Shown here in pieces: positions 45,101 to 52,841 of a DNA stretch of 64,000 nucleotides. How positions within the stretch are numbered: position 1 is the stretch's first letter; every line of letters starts with the position of its first letter. The position numbers were made by a program, and so were the translations under genes. The notes beneath the pieces are model-generated. The model had not been told where the DNA came from, searched no databases, and worked only from the letters and a program-made list of their open reading frames with translations. The stretch spans positions 26,329 to 90,328 of the forward strand of contig JAWKIW010000021.1 of NCBI GenBank assembly GCA_041394145.1. Reading direction: 5' to 3'. The DNA is from JAWKIW01 sp041394145 (GTDB taxonomy: Bacteria > Actinomycetota > Acidimicrobiia > Acidimicrobiales > Acidimicrobilacustridaceae).

Positions 45101-45879
45101 GCCGGTGGGGGTTGGCCGGTGGTGGTGCGGGCGGTGTCGGTGACGGCGACGGTGGTGGTGGCGGCGGGGCCGAGGGGCCGGGGGGATCGGTGGCGGAGCG
45201 GCCGGTGCCGTCGCGGGTGTCGAGGATCCGGGCGGCGGTGACGGGGGTGTAGCCGGCGCCGGCGGTGGTGCCGCCGGTGTCGTACCAGCCGTGGAGGTCG
45301 GCGATGACGTGGAGGGTGCCGGTGTTGTTGTAGAGGGTGAGCGTGCCGTCGGGGGCGAGGGGGACGACGGTGGTGTTGGCGGTGACGCGGCCGGGGGCGG
45401 GGTTGAGGTTGGAGGTGGGGGGTCGGGGGCCGCCGGCCCAGGCGGTGAGGAAGGTGGCGGTGGTGGCGTCGACGGCGGTGAGGTTGACGGCGACGGCGGT
45501 GGCGGTGTCGGGGATGCCGGTGGGGGGTTGGCCGGTGGTGGTGCGGGCGGTGTCGGTGACGGCGACGGTGGTGGTGGCGGCGGGGCCGCGGGGGCCGGGG
45601 GGATCGGTGGCGGAGCGGCCGGTGCCGTCGCGGGTGTCGAGGATCCGGGTCGGGGCCACGACGTGGAACGCCCGGGTGTCACGAGAGACCGCATCGGCGC
45701 GGCGGGCACCCAGGAGGGCAGGCGGCGGCGGCGAGCAGGGCCAGCGCGATCGACGCCGAGCAGATCCTGGCGGCGGTGGTCCACGGCGGCCGGGTGGCGC
45801 GGCTCCCGGCGGCGGCCGCGGCGGGGGTCGTCGGGACCCTCGGCCCACCGGTGCGCACCCGTGCCCGCCGGCGCCGCAT
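42165..45879 (-). CDS. Secreted cell-surface protein with three repeat domains (frameshifted)
   Basis: Reading from 45879, a basic N-terminus and hydrophobic stretch (ICSASIALALLAAAA) form a signal peptide. The frame then shifts by one base near 45730 to enter the long frame LLGARRADAVSRDTRAF, with ADA|VS as probable cleavage site. Three ~139-residue domains follow (APTRILDTRDGTG, AVAVNLTAVDATTATFLTAW, LYNNTGTLHVIADLHGWY), a repeat common in secreted actinobacterial proteins. Domain 1 reads correctly. Domains 2 and 3 leave and regain frame because G tracts differ in length. The ~770-residue C-terminal part (to 42165) is intact, with several cysteines and no recognised domain. Either a damaged gene or uncorrected homopolymer errors. 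The frame open without the signal peptide runs from 45848. Confidence 0.72.
44455..44866 (-). repeat. Tandem repeat unit 3 (412 bp) of the surface-protein gene
   Basis: Direct repeat with the next two units, nearly identical apart from G-tract length. Its tracts are tGGGGGtt, tGGGGGtcGGGGcc, aGGGGGccGGGGGa and acGGGGt (plus strand). 412 is not a multiple of 3. The inferred full unit is 417 bp. Confidence 0.9.
44867..45279 (-). repeat. Tandem repeat unit 2 (413 bp) of the surface-protein gene
   Basis: Near-identical to unit 3, with G-tract differences aGGGGccGGGGGGa and acGGGGGt. Net length is 4 bases below the inferred 417-bp in-frame unit, so the domain reads out of frame for most of its length. 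Confidence 0.9.
45280..45649 (-). repeat. Tandem repeat unit 1 (370 bp, N-terminal) of the surface-protein gene
   Basis: First domain after the signal peptide. Its G tracts are one longer at each variable site (tGGGGGGtt, tGGGGGGtcGGGGGcc, cGGGGGccGGGGGGa), and the domain translates cleanly in the main frame. Similarity to the other units ends at the GGATCCGGG encoding the start of the RILDTR motif. Confidence 0.9.
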
Positions 45880-45919
45880 CGGTGCTACCTCGCGGCCGAG
45901 CCCGACGGTCGGGAGCCGG

Positions 45920-46465
45920 TCACGAGGATCGACGAGGTCGTGGTGGAGGCCTCCCCGGGAGGGTGGGCGCCGTCGTGGTGGCGGCTCGCCGCCGTTCGGC
46001 GTTCAGGTCGATGACGACGTTGCCGCCGTCGGTCACGGTGACCGGGTACTGCACGAGGCCGGCGCCGTCGGCGGGCACGATCGAGCCGTCGCACGGATCG
46101 GCGAACACGCGGTCACCGGCCTGCCAGCGCAGCGTGCAGTCCCGGGGTTGGCCGGCCTTGCGGGCGTCGAAGGCCAGCCATCCCTGGTCCGGGGCGTCGC
46201 CGGTGTGCTGCAGGTAGATGTCGCGCTGTCCGCTCGCCACGTCGGAGAACAGGATGGGGCCGTCGGTGCCGATGGACGCCGCCCGCAGGTCCTTGTTGCC
46301 GGCGTCGAAGGTGTCCGCCCCGAGCTTCACCTCGACCTTGCCGGACTCGTTGAGCGACGGCAGGGCGAACACGAAGAGGGCGCCGGCGAGCACCACCACG
46401 AGCACGACGCTGAACGCCACCAGGGCGATCGAGCGCGGGCTGGCCTTGGTCTGGGCGACGGGCAT
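45920..46465 (-). CDS. Single-pass membrane protein with a Rieske-like C-terminal segment
   Basis: A 181-residue protein (ATG 46465, MPVAQTKASPRS) with one transmembrane helix at about 13-35 (ALVAFSVVLVVVLAGALFVF) and an exported domain. RDCTLRWQAGDRVFADPCDG followed by SIVPADGAGLVQYPVTV resembles the second half of a Rieske fold. The two histidine ligands are missing, so no iron-sulfur cluster is expected. This resemblance is weak. The gene ends 40 bases before the repeat-protein gene on the same strand and may be co-transcribed with it. The frame extends upstream without homology. Confidence 0.65.
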   Translation of the reverse strand: MPVAQTKASPRSIALVAFSVVLVVVLAGALFVFALPSLNESGKVEVKLGADTFDAGNKDLRAASIGTDGPILFSDVASGQRDIYLQHTGDAPDQGWLAFDARKAGQPRDCTLRWQAGDRVFADPCDGSIVPADGAGLVQYPVTVTDGGNVVIDLNAERRRAATTTAPTLPGRPPPRPRRSS

Positions 46466-46580
46466 GCCCCGCCATGGTGACGCACTGCAGCGCGACCGGG
46501 CCAGCCACCCGCAGGCCCGACGGGCGACCTCAGTGGTCACGTGCTCGGCCGAGTGCGCCCCTCCCGTAGACTCCCCGACC

Positions 46581-46985
46581 GTGAAGCGCACCTATCGCGT
46601 CGTGGTGGCCAAGCCCGGTCTCGACGGCCACGACCGCGGCGTGAAGGTGATCGCCCGGGCGCTTCGCGACGCCGGCTTCGAGGTCATCTACACCGGGCTC
46701 TTCCAGACGCCCGAGCAGATCGCCGAGTCGGTGCTGCAGGAGGACGCCGACGCCGTCGGGCTCTCGGTGCTGTCGGGAGCGCACATGACGTTGTTCCCCC
46801 GCGTCCTCGAGGAGCTCGAGCGACGGGGACTCGACGACGTGCTGGTGTTCGGTGGCGGGATCGTGCCCGACGACGACATCGTCGAGCTGCAGGCCGCGGG
46901 GGTGGGGGCCGTGTTCACCCCTGGTGCCCCGCTCGACGAGATCACGACCTGGCTCGAGCAGGCCCTCGACGCCGCCGAGGTCTGA
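46581..46985 (+). CDS. Cobalamin-binding small subunit of methylmalonyl-CoA mutase type
   Basis: A 134-residue stand-alone B12-binding domain. It has the cobalamin signature D15-x-H17-x2-G20 (KPGLDGHDRG), GLSVLSGAHMTLF and VFGGGIVPDDDI, as in the C-terminal domain of acyl-CoA mutases. It should bind base-off adenosylcobalamin and pair with a separate catalytic chain, which is not in this window. GTG 46581 lies 8 bases after a TAGACT -10 (46567-46572), giving a leaderless message. Confidence 0.9.
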   Translation: MKRTYRVVVAKPGLDGHDRGVKVIARALRDAGFEVIYTGLFQTPEQIAESVLQEDADAVGLSVLSGAHMTLFPRVLEELERRGLDDVLVFGGGIVPDDDIVELQAAGVGAVFTPGAPLDEITTWLEQALDAAEV

Positions 46986-47110
46986 GCCTGCCCCGCGGCC
47001 GCGATCGTCCGGGCCGCCGGGCCGGCACTAGCGTGTCCCGCCGGATCGGCAACGGCCGATCGAGGACCGGGCCCCCACGCACCGAACCCCACCGACGACG
47101 AGGACGAGCC

Positions 47111-47758
47111 ATGCCCCGACGCCTGCTCACCGCCGCCTGCCTGTCGATCCTGCTGATCGCCGCGGCTTGTGGCTCCAAGGACGAGGGCGCGCCCGCCTTC
47201 ACCATCCCGGGCAACCCGAACGTCACCATCCCGGGGGCGAGCAGCACCACGACGACTGCGCCGCTGAGCTGCACGCCCGATGCCCCCATCCACCCCGCCG
47301 AGGCCAACAAGCCGCCGGTGCAGAAGGTCCCCGAGCCGCTGCCCACCACCTTGCAGACGACGGACCTCAAGGAGGGGGAGGGCCCGGCCGCCGCGGCGGG
47401 CGACAAGGTGTCGGTGGCCTACGTGGGGGCCTTGGCCAAGGACGGCACCGAGTTCGACACGTCCTACACCTCCAAGCAGCCCTTCAGCGTGGTCCTCGGC
47501 CAGGGCCAGGTCATCAAGGGCTGGGACCAGGGCCTCGTCGGCATGAAGCCGGGTGGCGTTCGCCAGCTCGTGATCCCGCCGGACCTCGCCTACGGCGCGC
47601 AGGGCAGCCCGCCGAAGATCGGTCCGAACGAGACGTTGGTCTTCGTCGTGGAGATGCTCCAGGTGTGCCAGCCGGCGCCGACGACCGGCACCTCGGTGCC
47701 AGCGCCGACCTCGACGCCGGTGTCGGACCTCCCCACCACGACGGCTCCCGGCGGCTGA
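47111..47758 (+). CDS. FKBP-type peptidyl-prolyl isomerase lipoprotein
   Basis: Exported proline isomerase. The first 20 residues are a lipoprotein signal (RRLLTAACLSILLIAAAC; lipidated C20 predicted). A Thr/Pro-rich linker and an FKBP domain at about 90-190 follow: DKVSVAYVGALAKDGTEFDT, GQVIKGWDQGLVGMKPGGVR and IPPDLAYGAQG. A Thr/Pro tail ends the 215 residues. A TAGCGT -10 at 47029-47034 gives a leader of about 70 nt. ATG 47111 follows GAGGACGAGCC. Confidence 0.92.
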   Translation: MPRRLLTAACLSILLIAAACGSKDEGAPAFTIPGNPNVTIPGASSTTTTAPLSCTPDAPIHPAEANKPPVQKVPEPLPTTLQTTDLKEGEGPAAAAGDKVSVAYVGALAKDGTEFDTSYTSKQPFSVVLGQGQVIKGWDQGLVGMKPGGVRQLVIPPDLAYGAQGSPPKIGPNETLVFVVEMLQVCQPAPTTGTSVPAPTSTPVSDLPTTTAPGG

Positions 47759-47895
47759 CCGCCGGGTCGCACAACCTCGCCGGCCCCATCGCCGCCCGCA
47801 TCGCCACCATCGTGGCGCCGATCCGGCGCTGGATCTGACGGGTCGTCACAGCGGGTTCGCCCGCCGGGAGGCCGCGTGACTAGCGTCTCGCCCCG

Positions 47896-49035
47896 ATGGA
47901 TCTTCTCGAGTACCAAGGCAAGCAGCTGTTCGCGTCCTTCGGCATCCCGGTGTCCGACGGACGGGCGGTCGACTCGGTCCAGGAGGCGGTCGACGCCGCC
48001 GAGACCGTCGGCTACCCGGTCGTCGTCAAGGCCCAGGTGCACGTGGGCGGTCGGGGCAAGGCCGGCGGTGTCAAGCTGGCCAACGACGAGGACGAGGTGC
48101 GCACCCACGCCGGGAACATCCTCGGCATGGACATCAAGGGCCACCTCGTGCGCATCGTCTGGGTGGAGCACGCCTCCGACATCGCCGAGGAGTACTACGC
48201 CAGCTTCACGCTCGACCGCTCGGCCAAGAAGCACCTGGGCATGCTGTCGGCCCAGGGTGGCGTGGAGATCGAGACCGTCGCCGAATCCGATCCCGACGCG
48301 ATCGCCAAGATCTGGGTCGACCCCGTCGACGGGCTGACCGAGCAGGCGTGCCGCGACTGGGTCGCCGCCGCCAAGCTGAACCCCGATGCCACCGAGGGCG
48401 CCGTCGCCATCTTGTTGCAGCTGTACACGGCCTACACCGAAGGTGACGCCGACCTCGTCGAGATCAACCCGTTGATCGTCAAGACCGACGGCGCCGTGCA
48501 CGCCCTCGATGCCAAGGTCACCCTCGACAACAACGCCGAGTTCCGCCACGAGTGGGGCGACTACGCCCTCACCCAGGTGCGCGACGAGCGGGAGGAGGCC
48601 GCCCACGCCAAGGGGCTGCAGTACGTCGGCCTCGACGGCTACGTCGGCATCATCGCCAACGGCGCCGGCCTGGCCATGTCCACCCTCGACGTCGTGAACC
48701 AGGTCGGTGGTGAGGCGGCCAACTTCCTCGACGTCGGCGGCGGCGCCGATGCCGACAAGTTCGTGGCGGCCCTGGAGATCCTCGACAACGACCCCCGGGT
48801 CAAGTCGATCTTCATCAACATCTTCGGCGGCATCACCCGTGGCGAAGAGGTCGCCAACGGCATCATCGCCGCCCTCGACCGCATCGAGATCACGGCCCCC
48901 ATCGTCATCCGCCTCGACGGCACCAACGCCGACGAGGGCCGGGCCCTGCTCGAACCGCATCTCGGCGACAAGCTCCAGATGCAGCCCACCATGCTGGAGG
49001 CGGCCCGCAAGGCCGTCGAGCTCGCCGGACACTGA
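47896..49035 (+). CDS. sucC: Succinate-CoA ligase (ADP-forming) subunit beta
   Basis: ATP-grasp subunit of succinyl-CoA synthetase, the substrate-level phosphorylation step of the TCA cycle. The 379-residue protein starts MDLLEYQGKQLFASFGIPVS and has KAQVHVGGRGKAGGVKLA, EINPLIVKTDGAVHALDAK and NIFGGITRGEEVANGI. A TAGCGT box (47881-47886) ends 9 bases before ATG 47896. sucD follows after 108 bases. Confidence 0.97.
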   Translation: MDLLEYQGKQLFASFGIPVSDGRAVDSVQEAVDAAETVGYPVVVKAQVHVGGRGKAGGVKLANDEDEVRTHAGNILGMDIKGHLVRIVWVEHASDIAEEYYASFTLDRSAKKHLGMLSAQGGVEIETVAESDPDAIAKIWVDPVDGLTEQACRDWVAAAKLNPDATEGAVAILLQLYTAYTEGDADLVEINPLIVKTDGAVHALDAKVTLDNNAEFRHEWGDYALTQVRDEREEAAHAKGLQYVGLDGYVGIIANGAGLAMSTLDVVNQVGGEAANFLDVGGGADADKFVAALEILDNDPRVKSIFINIFGGITRGEEVANGIIAALDRIEITAPIVIRLDGTNADEGRALLEPHLGDKLQMQPTMLEAARKAVELAGH

Positions 49036-49071
49036 GCCGGTGCGACACATCACTTCGACCAACGACGACGG

Positions 49072-49101
49072 CCACGGTGGGGCAGGGGCCCCACCCCGTG
49101 G
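49072..49101 (+). other. Hairpin between sucC and sucD
   Basis: CCACGGTGGGG (49072-49082) can pair with CCCCACC..CGTGG (49089-49101) across a two-base bulge and a 6-nt loop. It lies in the 108-base gap and could tune sucC:sucD message ratio or stability. Confidence 0.35.
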
Positions 49102-49143
49102 AGGAGAGCGGGCCGGCGGGGCGCCGGCTCGGGAAGGACGAGC

Positions 49144-50037
49144 ATGAGCATCTTCGTCGACGAGAGCACCAAGGTCGTCTACCAGGGGCTCACCGGCAGC
49201 CAGGGCCGCTACTACGGCCTGCTCAACCGGGACTACGGCACCAACGTCGTCGCCGGCACCAACCCCAAGAAGGCCGGCACCGACGTGGACGGCATCCCGA
49301 TCTTCGCCTCGGTCGCCGACGCGGTGGCCGAGACCGGCGCCAACGCCTCGTGCATCTTCATCCCCGCGCCGGGGGTGAAGAGCGCCGTGATGGAGGCCGC
49401 CGAAGGCGGTGTCGAGTTCATCGTGTGCATCACCGAGGGCGTGCCCGCCCACGACGAGGCCTGGTTCTTCAACAAGCTCAAGCGCGACTTCCCGAACGTG
49501 CAGCTGCTCGGCCCGAACTGCCCCGGCATCATCAGCCCCGGCAAGTGCAACATCGGGATCACCGCGGGCCACATCGCCAAGGCCGGTGGTCCGGTCGGGA
49601 TCGTGAGCCGGTCGGGCACCCTCACCTACCAGGCGCTGTACGAGCTCAAGCTGCAGGACATCGGTGTCACCACGTGCGTGGGCATCGGTGGCGACCCCGT
49701 CCCGGGCACCAGCTTCATCGACTGCCTCGAGCGCTTCGAGGCCGACCCCGAGACCAAGGCCGTGATGATGATCGGCGAGATCGGGGGCTCGGCCGAAGAG
49801 GAGGCTGCCGACTACATCGCGTCGAAGATGACCAAGCCGGTCGTCTCCTACGTGGCGGGCGTGACGGCGCCGGCCGGCAAGAAGATGGGCCACGCCGGTG
49901 CCATCGTGTCCGGTGGCAAGGGCACGGCGCAGGGGAAGATGGAGGCGCTGCGCAACGCCGGTGTGCTGGTGGGCCAGAACCCCACCGAGGCCGGCGAGCT
50001 GATGGTCGGCATCGTGCGCGAGCACGGCTGGTCCTGA
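49144..50037 (+). CDS. sucD: Succinate-CoA ligase (ADP-forming) subunit alpha
   Basis: CoA-binding and phosphohistidine subunit. The 297-residue protein has VVYQGLTGSQGRYYGLLNRD (CoA site), GPNCPGIISPGKCNIGI and the phosphorylated H250 in KKMGHAGAIVSGGKGTAQGK. GGAAGGACGAGC precedes the ATG at 49144. It forms an operon with sucC and has normal length. Confidence 0.97.
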   Translation: MSIFVDESTKVVYQGLTGSQGRYYGLLNRDYGTNVVAGTNPKKAGTDVDGIPIFASVADAVAETGANASCIFIPAPGVKSAVMEAAEGGVEFIVCITEGVPAHDEAWFFNKLKRDFPNVQLLGPNCPGIISPGKCNIGITAGHIAKAGGPVGIVSRSGTLTYQALYELKLQDIGVTTCVGIGGDPVPGTSFIDCLERFEADPETKAVMMIGEIGGSAEEEAADYIASKMTKPVVSYVAGVTAPAGKKMGHAGAIVSGGKGTAQGKMEALRNAGVLVGQNPTEAGELMVGIVREHGWS

Positions 50038-50136
50038 CCGCGTAGGCCACGGTCACGATCCACCGGGCGCCCTCCGGGGCACCCGGTGCGCTCCGGCCCA
50101 CGAGCATCGCCGAGGTCGCTGGCCTACGGTCGGGAC

Positions 50137-51840
50137 ATGGCCTACGACGTGCTCATCACCGGCGGGACCATCGTCGACGGGACCGGCGCTCCGGCCCGTC
50201 TCGGCAGCGTTGCGGTCGAAGGCGGGCGCATCGTGGCCGTGGGCGACGCCGGCGAGGTCGACGGGCCGGCGACGCGCACGATCGACGCCGAGGGCTGCAT
50301 CGTCACGCCTGGCTTCGTCGACCTGCACACCCACCTCGACGCCCAGGTGGCGTGGGACCCGATCGCCTCGTCGTCGTGCTGGCACGGCGTCACGTCGATC
50401 GTGCTCGGCAACTGCGGGGTGACGTTCGCGCCGGTGCGGCCCGGCGACCGTGAGTACCTCGCGCGCACGATGGAGTCGGTCGAGGACATCCCGGCGACCT
50501 CGATCCTCGAGGGCGTGCCGTTCGCCTGGGAGACCTACGGTGACTACCTCGCCTGGCTCGGCGACCGACCCAAGGGCGTGAACATGGGCGGCATGATCGG
50601 GCACGCAGCCCTGCGCTACTACGCCATGGGCGACCGCTCGATGGACGAGGGCGCCGAGCCCACCGACGACGAGCTGGCCGAGATGGTGCGCCTCGTCGAC
50701 GAGGCGATGGCCGCCGGCGCGGCGGGGTTGTCGATCTCCCGGACCCGACGCCACACCGCTCCCGACGGCCGCAACGTGCCGGGCACCTGGGCCGACCAGG
50801 CCGAGATGGTGGCGCTGGCATCCTCGGTCGGTGGTCACCGCCGGGGCGTGTTCGGCGGCGCTCCCCGGTTCGACGGCGAGGGCCCGGGGCGGGAGCGGGC
50901 GCGCCACGAGGTCGCCCTGATGGGGGCGATGTCGCGCGCCGCCGGTCGGCCCATGACCTTCAACCTGACCAACACCTTCGCCGACCCCGAGCTGTGGCGG
51001 CAGACGCTCGCCTTCGTCGACGAGGCCAACGCTGCGGGGGCGCAGCTGCGGCCCCAGACCACCTCCCGGGGCATCGGCGTGATCTTCGCGCTCGGCCACG
51101 CCACGCCCTTCGACCGGTCGCCGTCGTGGGCTGCCCTCGCCGGTCGCTCGACCGACGAGAAGCTCGCCGCCATGCGCGACCCGGAGGCCCGAGCGCAGCT
51201 GGTGGCCGAGGGCGTCGGCCGGGGCCCCGAGGGCTACCGCGAGTTCTTCGTGCTCACCCCCGAGCGCGGGGCCCGCTACGACTGCGACCCCGCCGACTCG
51301 CTGTCGGCCCACGCGGCGCGTCGCGACGTCTCGCCGGTGGAGGCCTACGTCGAGCTCTGCCTCGAGACCGAGGGCGCCGTGATCCTGAACTGGCCGGTGC
51401 TGAACCAGGACTTCGGGGTGATCGCCGAGATGCTGATCCGGCCCGGGATGCTCCTCGGGCTGGCCGACGCCGGTGCGCACGTCGGGCAGATCCTCGACGC
51501 CTCCCAGCCCACCTTCTTCCTGTCGTACTGGGTGCTGGAGCGGGGGCTGGTGACCCTCGAGGAGGGGGTGCGCCGGCTCACCAGCGACACGGCCGGGTTC
51601 GCCGGCTTCGGCGACCGCGGGGTGTTGGCCCCGGGCTTCGCCGCCGACGTCAATGTGATCGACCTCGAACGGCTCGGGCTCCCGCTGCCCACCTATGTGC
51701 ACGACTTCCCCGGTGGTGCGGGACGGTTCGTCCAGCGGGCCGAGGGCTACCGGGCGACGCTGGTGAACGGCGAGGTGTTCATGGCCGATGGTGAGCACAC
51801 CGGCGCCCTCGCCGGCACGCTGCTGCGCCCCACGGCCTGA
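50137..51840 (+). CDS. N-acyl-D-amino-acid deacylase-like amidohydrolase
   Basis: Metal-dependent hydrolase of the amidohydrolase superfamily, D-aminoacylase branch, 567 residues. It starts YDVLITGGTIVDGTGAPARL and has the metal-binding FVDLHTHLDAQ, GNCGVTFAPVRPGDREYL (cysteine-containing loop of D-aminoacylases), MIGHAALRYYAMG, a late aspartate in GLADAGAHVGQI and the C-terminal GVLAPGFAADVNVIDLERL. A TACGGT -10 (50125-50130) ends 6 bases before ATG 50137. The real substrate could be another amide or dipeptide. Confidence 0.85.
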   Translation: MAYDVLITGGTIVDGTGAPARLGSVAVEGGRIVAVGDAGEVDGPATRTIDAEGCIVTPGFVDLHTHLDAQVAWDPIASSSCWHGVTSIVLGNCGVTFAPVRPGDREYLARTMESVEDIPATSILEGVPFAWETYGDYLAWLGDRPKGVNMGGMIGHAALRYYAMGDRSMDEGAEPTDDELAEMVRLVDEAMAAGAAGLSISRTRRHTAPDGRNVPGTWADQAEMVALASSVGGHRRGVFGGAPRFDGEGPGRERARHEVALMGAMSRAAGRPMTFNLTNTFADPELWRQTLAFVDEANAAGAQLRPQTTSRGIGVIFALGHATPFDRSPSWAALAGRSTDEKLAAMRDPEARAQLVAEGVGRGPEGYREFFVLTPERGARYDCDPADSLSAHAARRDVSPVEAYVELCLETEGAVILNWPVLNQDFGVIAEMLIRPGMLLGLADAGAHVGQILDASQPTFFLSYWVLERGLVTLEEGVRRLTSDTAGFAGFGDRGVLAPGFAADVNVIDLERLGLPLPTYVHDFPGGAGRFVQRAEGYRATLVNGEVFMADGEHTGALAGTLLRPTA

Positions 51841-51891
51841 CGCCGCCCGATCGTCTCCCCAACCGCTCGTCTCCCCTCCCGCTCGCGTTCT

Positions 51892-51931
51892 GGTCATGGA
51901 TCTGCGTGCGGGAGCACGCAGATCCATGACC
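51892..51931. repeat. GGGA-loop palindrome, copy 1
   Basis: A perfect 18-bp stem (51892-51909 with 51914-51931) closed by a GGGA loop. A weaker outer extension (51884-51890 with 51933-51939) follows. It lies between the convergent 3' ends of the amidohydrolase and the TIGR03085-like gene. Copy 2 is 840 bases away. Confidence 0.93.
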
Positions 51932-51937
51932 GAAACG

Positions 51938-52002
51938 CGCTCGTGGGGCGCGCTCGTGGGGTGCGCTCGTGGGGTGCGCTCGTGGGGTGCGCTCGTGGGG
52001 TG
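51938..52002. repeat. Five tandem copies of a 13-bp repeat
   Basis: Units of CGCTCGTGGGGTG at 51938, 51951, 51964, 51977 and 51990. The first differs by one base (GGGGCG), and the other four are identical. The array touches the outer arm of palindrome 1 and ends 3 bases before the stop codon of the minus-strand gene. Confidence 0.95.
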
Positions 52003-52005
52003 CAG

Positions 52006-52668
52006 TCAGATGCCGAGGCGGGCGGCGGCGAGGGCCTGCTCGGCCGCGGCACCGCCCTCGATCGTGACGTCGGCCGCGGCCTTGCGACCGAGCACGTAGA
52101 GGACGAGCTCGCCGGGGCGGCCGACCAGGATGGCGGTGGGGGCGTCGGTCGCAGCGCTCCGGGCGACGATCTCCTTGCCGTCGGGTCGGCGCAGCACGAG
52201 GCCGATGCCCTTCACCGACCGGGTCATGAGGCGGGCCATGCGGCGCAGGTTCCGCCACAGCAGCGCCTCCACGTCGGCGATCTCGCCCTCGGGGCGCGGC
52301 GTGTGGTCACCGCCGCCTCGGCGGACGTCCTCGTGGTGCACGATGTACTCCTGCACGTTCACGAGGCCGTCGAGCAGGCGGAAGGGCCCGACGGGCGGCC
52401 CCGTGCGCACCTTGTCGACGAGCGCCGGCCACGGCAGGCGGTGCTTCGTGCGGGCGATGGCGTCGTCGTGGAGGCGGTGCAGCGGGGGCGCCACGATGCC
52501 GAGCCCTGGCAGCGGGTTCCATCCCTCCCGGACGACGAGGTGGGCGGCGAGGTCGGCCGTGGCCCACCCCTCGCACAGGGTCGGGGCCTCGGGCCCCAGG
52601 TCCACGAAGAGGTCGCACAGGCGCTCGCGCTCGGCCCGGTGCGGCGGTAGGTGGGTCGCGTCGGTCAC
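52006..52668 (-). CDS. TIGR03085-like DinB/maleylpyruvate-isomerase-fold protein
   Basis: A 220-residue four-helix-bundle protein of the actinobacterial maleylpyruvate-isomerase-like superfamily. Typical segments are ERLCDLFVDLGPEAPTLCEG, WATADLAAHLVVREGWNP and NVQEYIVHHEDVRR, whose histidines could bind metal. A C-terminal SCP2-like half (GELVLYVLGRKAAADVTIEG) is present. GTG 52668 follows TTGAGG by 6 bases and matches family N-termini. ATG 52713 is an alternative. Both flanks of the gene hold the GGGA-loop palindromes. Function unknown. Confidence 0.8.
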   Translation of the reverse strand: MTDATHLPPHRAERERLCDLFVDLGPEAPTLCEGWATADLAAHLVVREGWNPLPGLGIVAPPLHRLHDDAIARTKHRLPWPALVDKVRTGPPVGPFRLLDGLVNVQEYIVHHEDVRRGGGDHTPRPEGEIADVEALLWRNLRRMARLMTRSVKGIGLVLRRPDGKEIVARSAATDAPTAILVGRPGELVLYVLGRKAAADVTIEGGAAAEQALAAARLGI

Positions 52669-52729
52669 GAACGGCCTCAACCGGTCCGGTCCACCGGGCA
52701 TTCCGCTCACCACCGCCCGCGTTGCGGCC

Positions 52730-52777
52730 TTTCCGTCATGGATCTGCGTGCGGGAGCGCGCAGATCCATGACGGAAA
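52730..52777. repeat. GGGA-loop palindrome, copy 2
   Basis: A 22-bp stem (52730-52751 with 52756-52777; one G-T pair) with the same GGGA loop as copy 1. The inner 36 bases (52736-52771) match 51894-51929 at all but one position. It sits between the divergent 5' ends of the TIGR03085-like gene and purN, ending 52 bases before the purN -10 box. Confidence 0.93.
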
Positions 52778-52841
52778 CAACGGTATGGGTTGGGGTCGGA
52801 GGCGGGAGAGGGGTCGGCAGGGTGCTGGTAGCGTGCCGGCG

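Noticed and set aside
51938..52002. Possible CRISPR array (five direct repeats)
   Set aside because: Units are contiguous 13-mers without spacers, and no cas genes are present.
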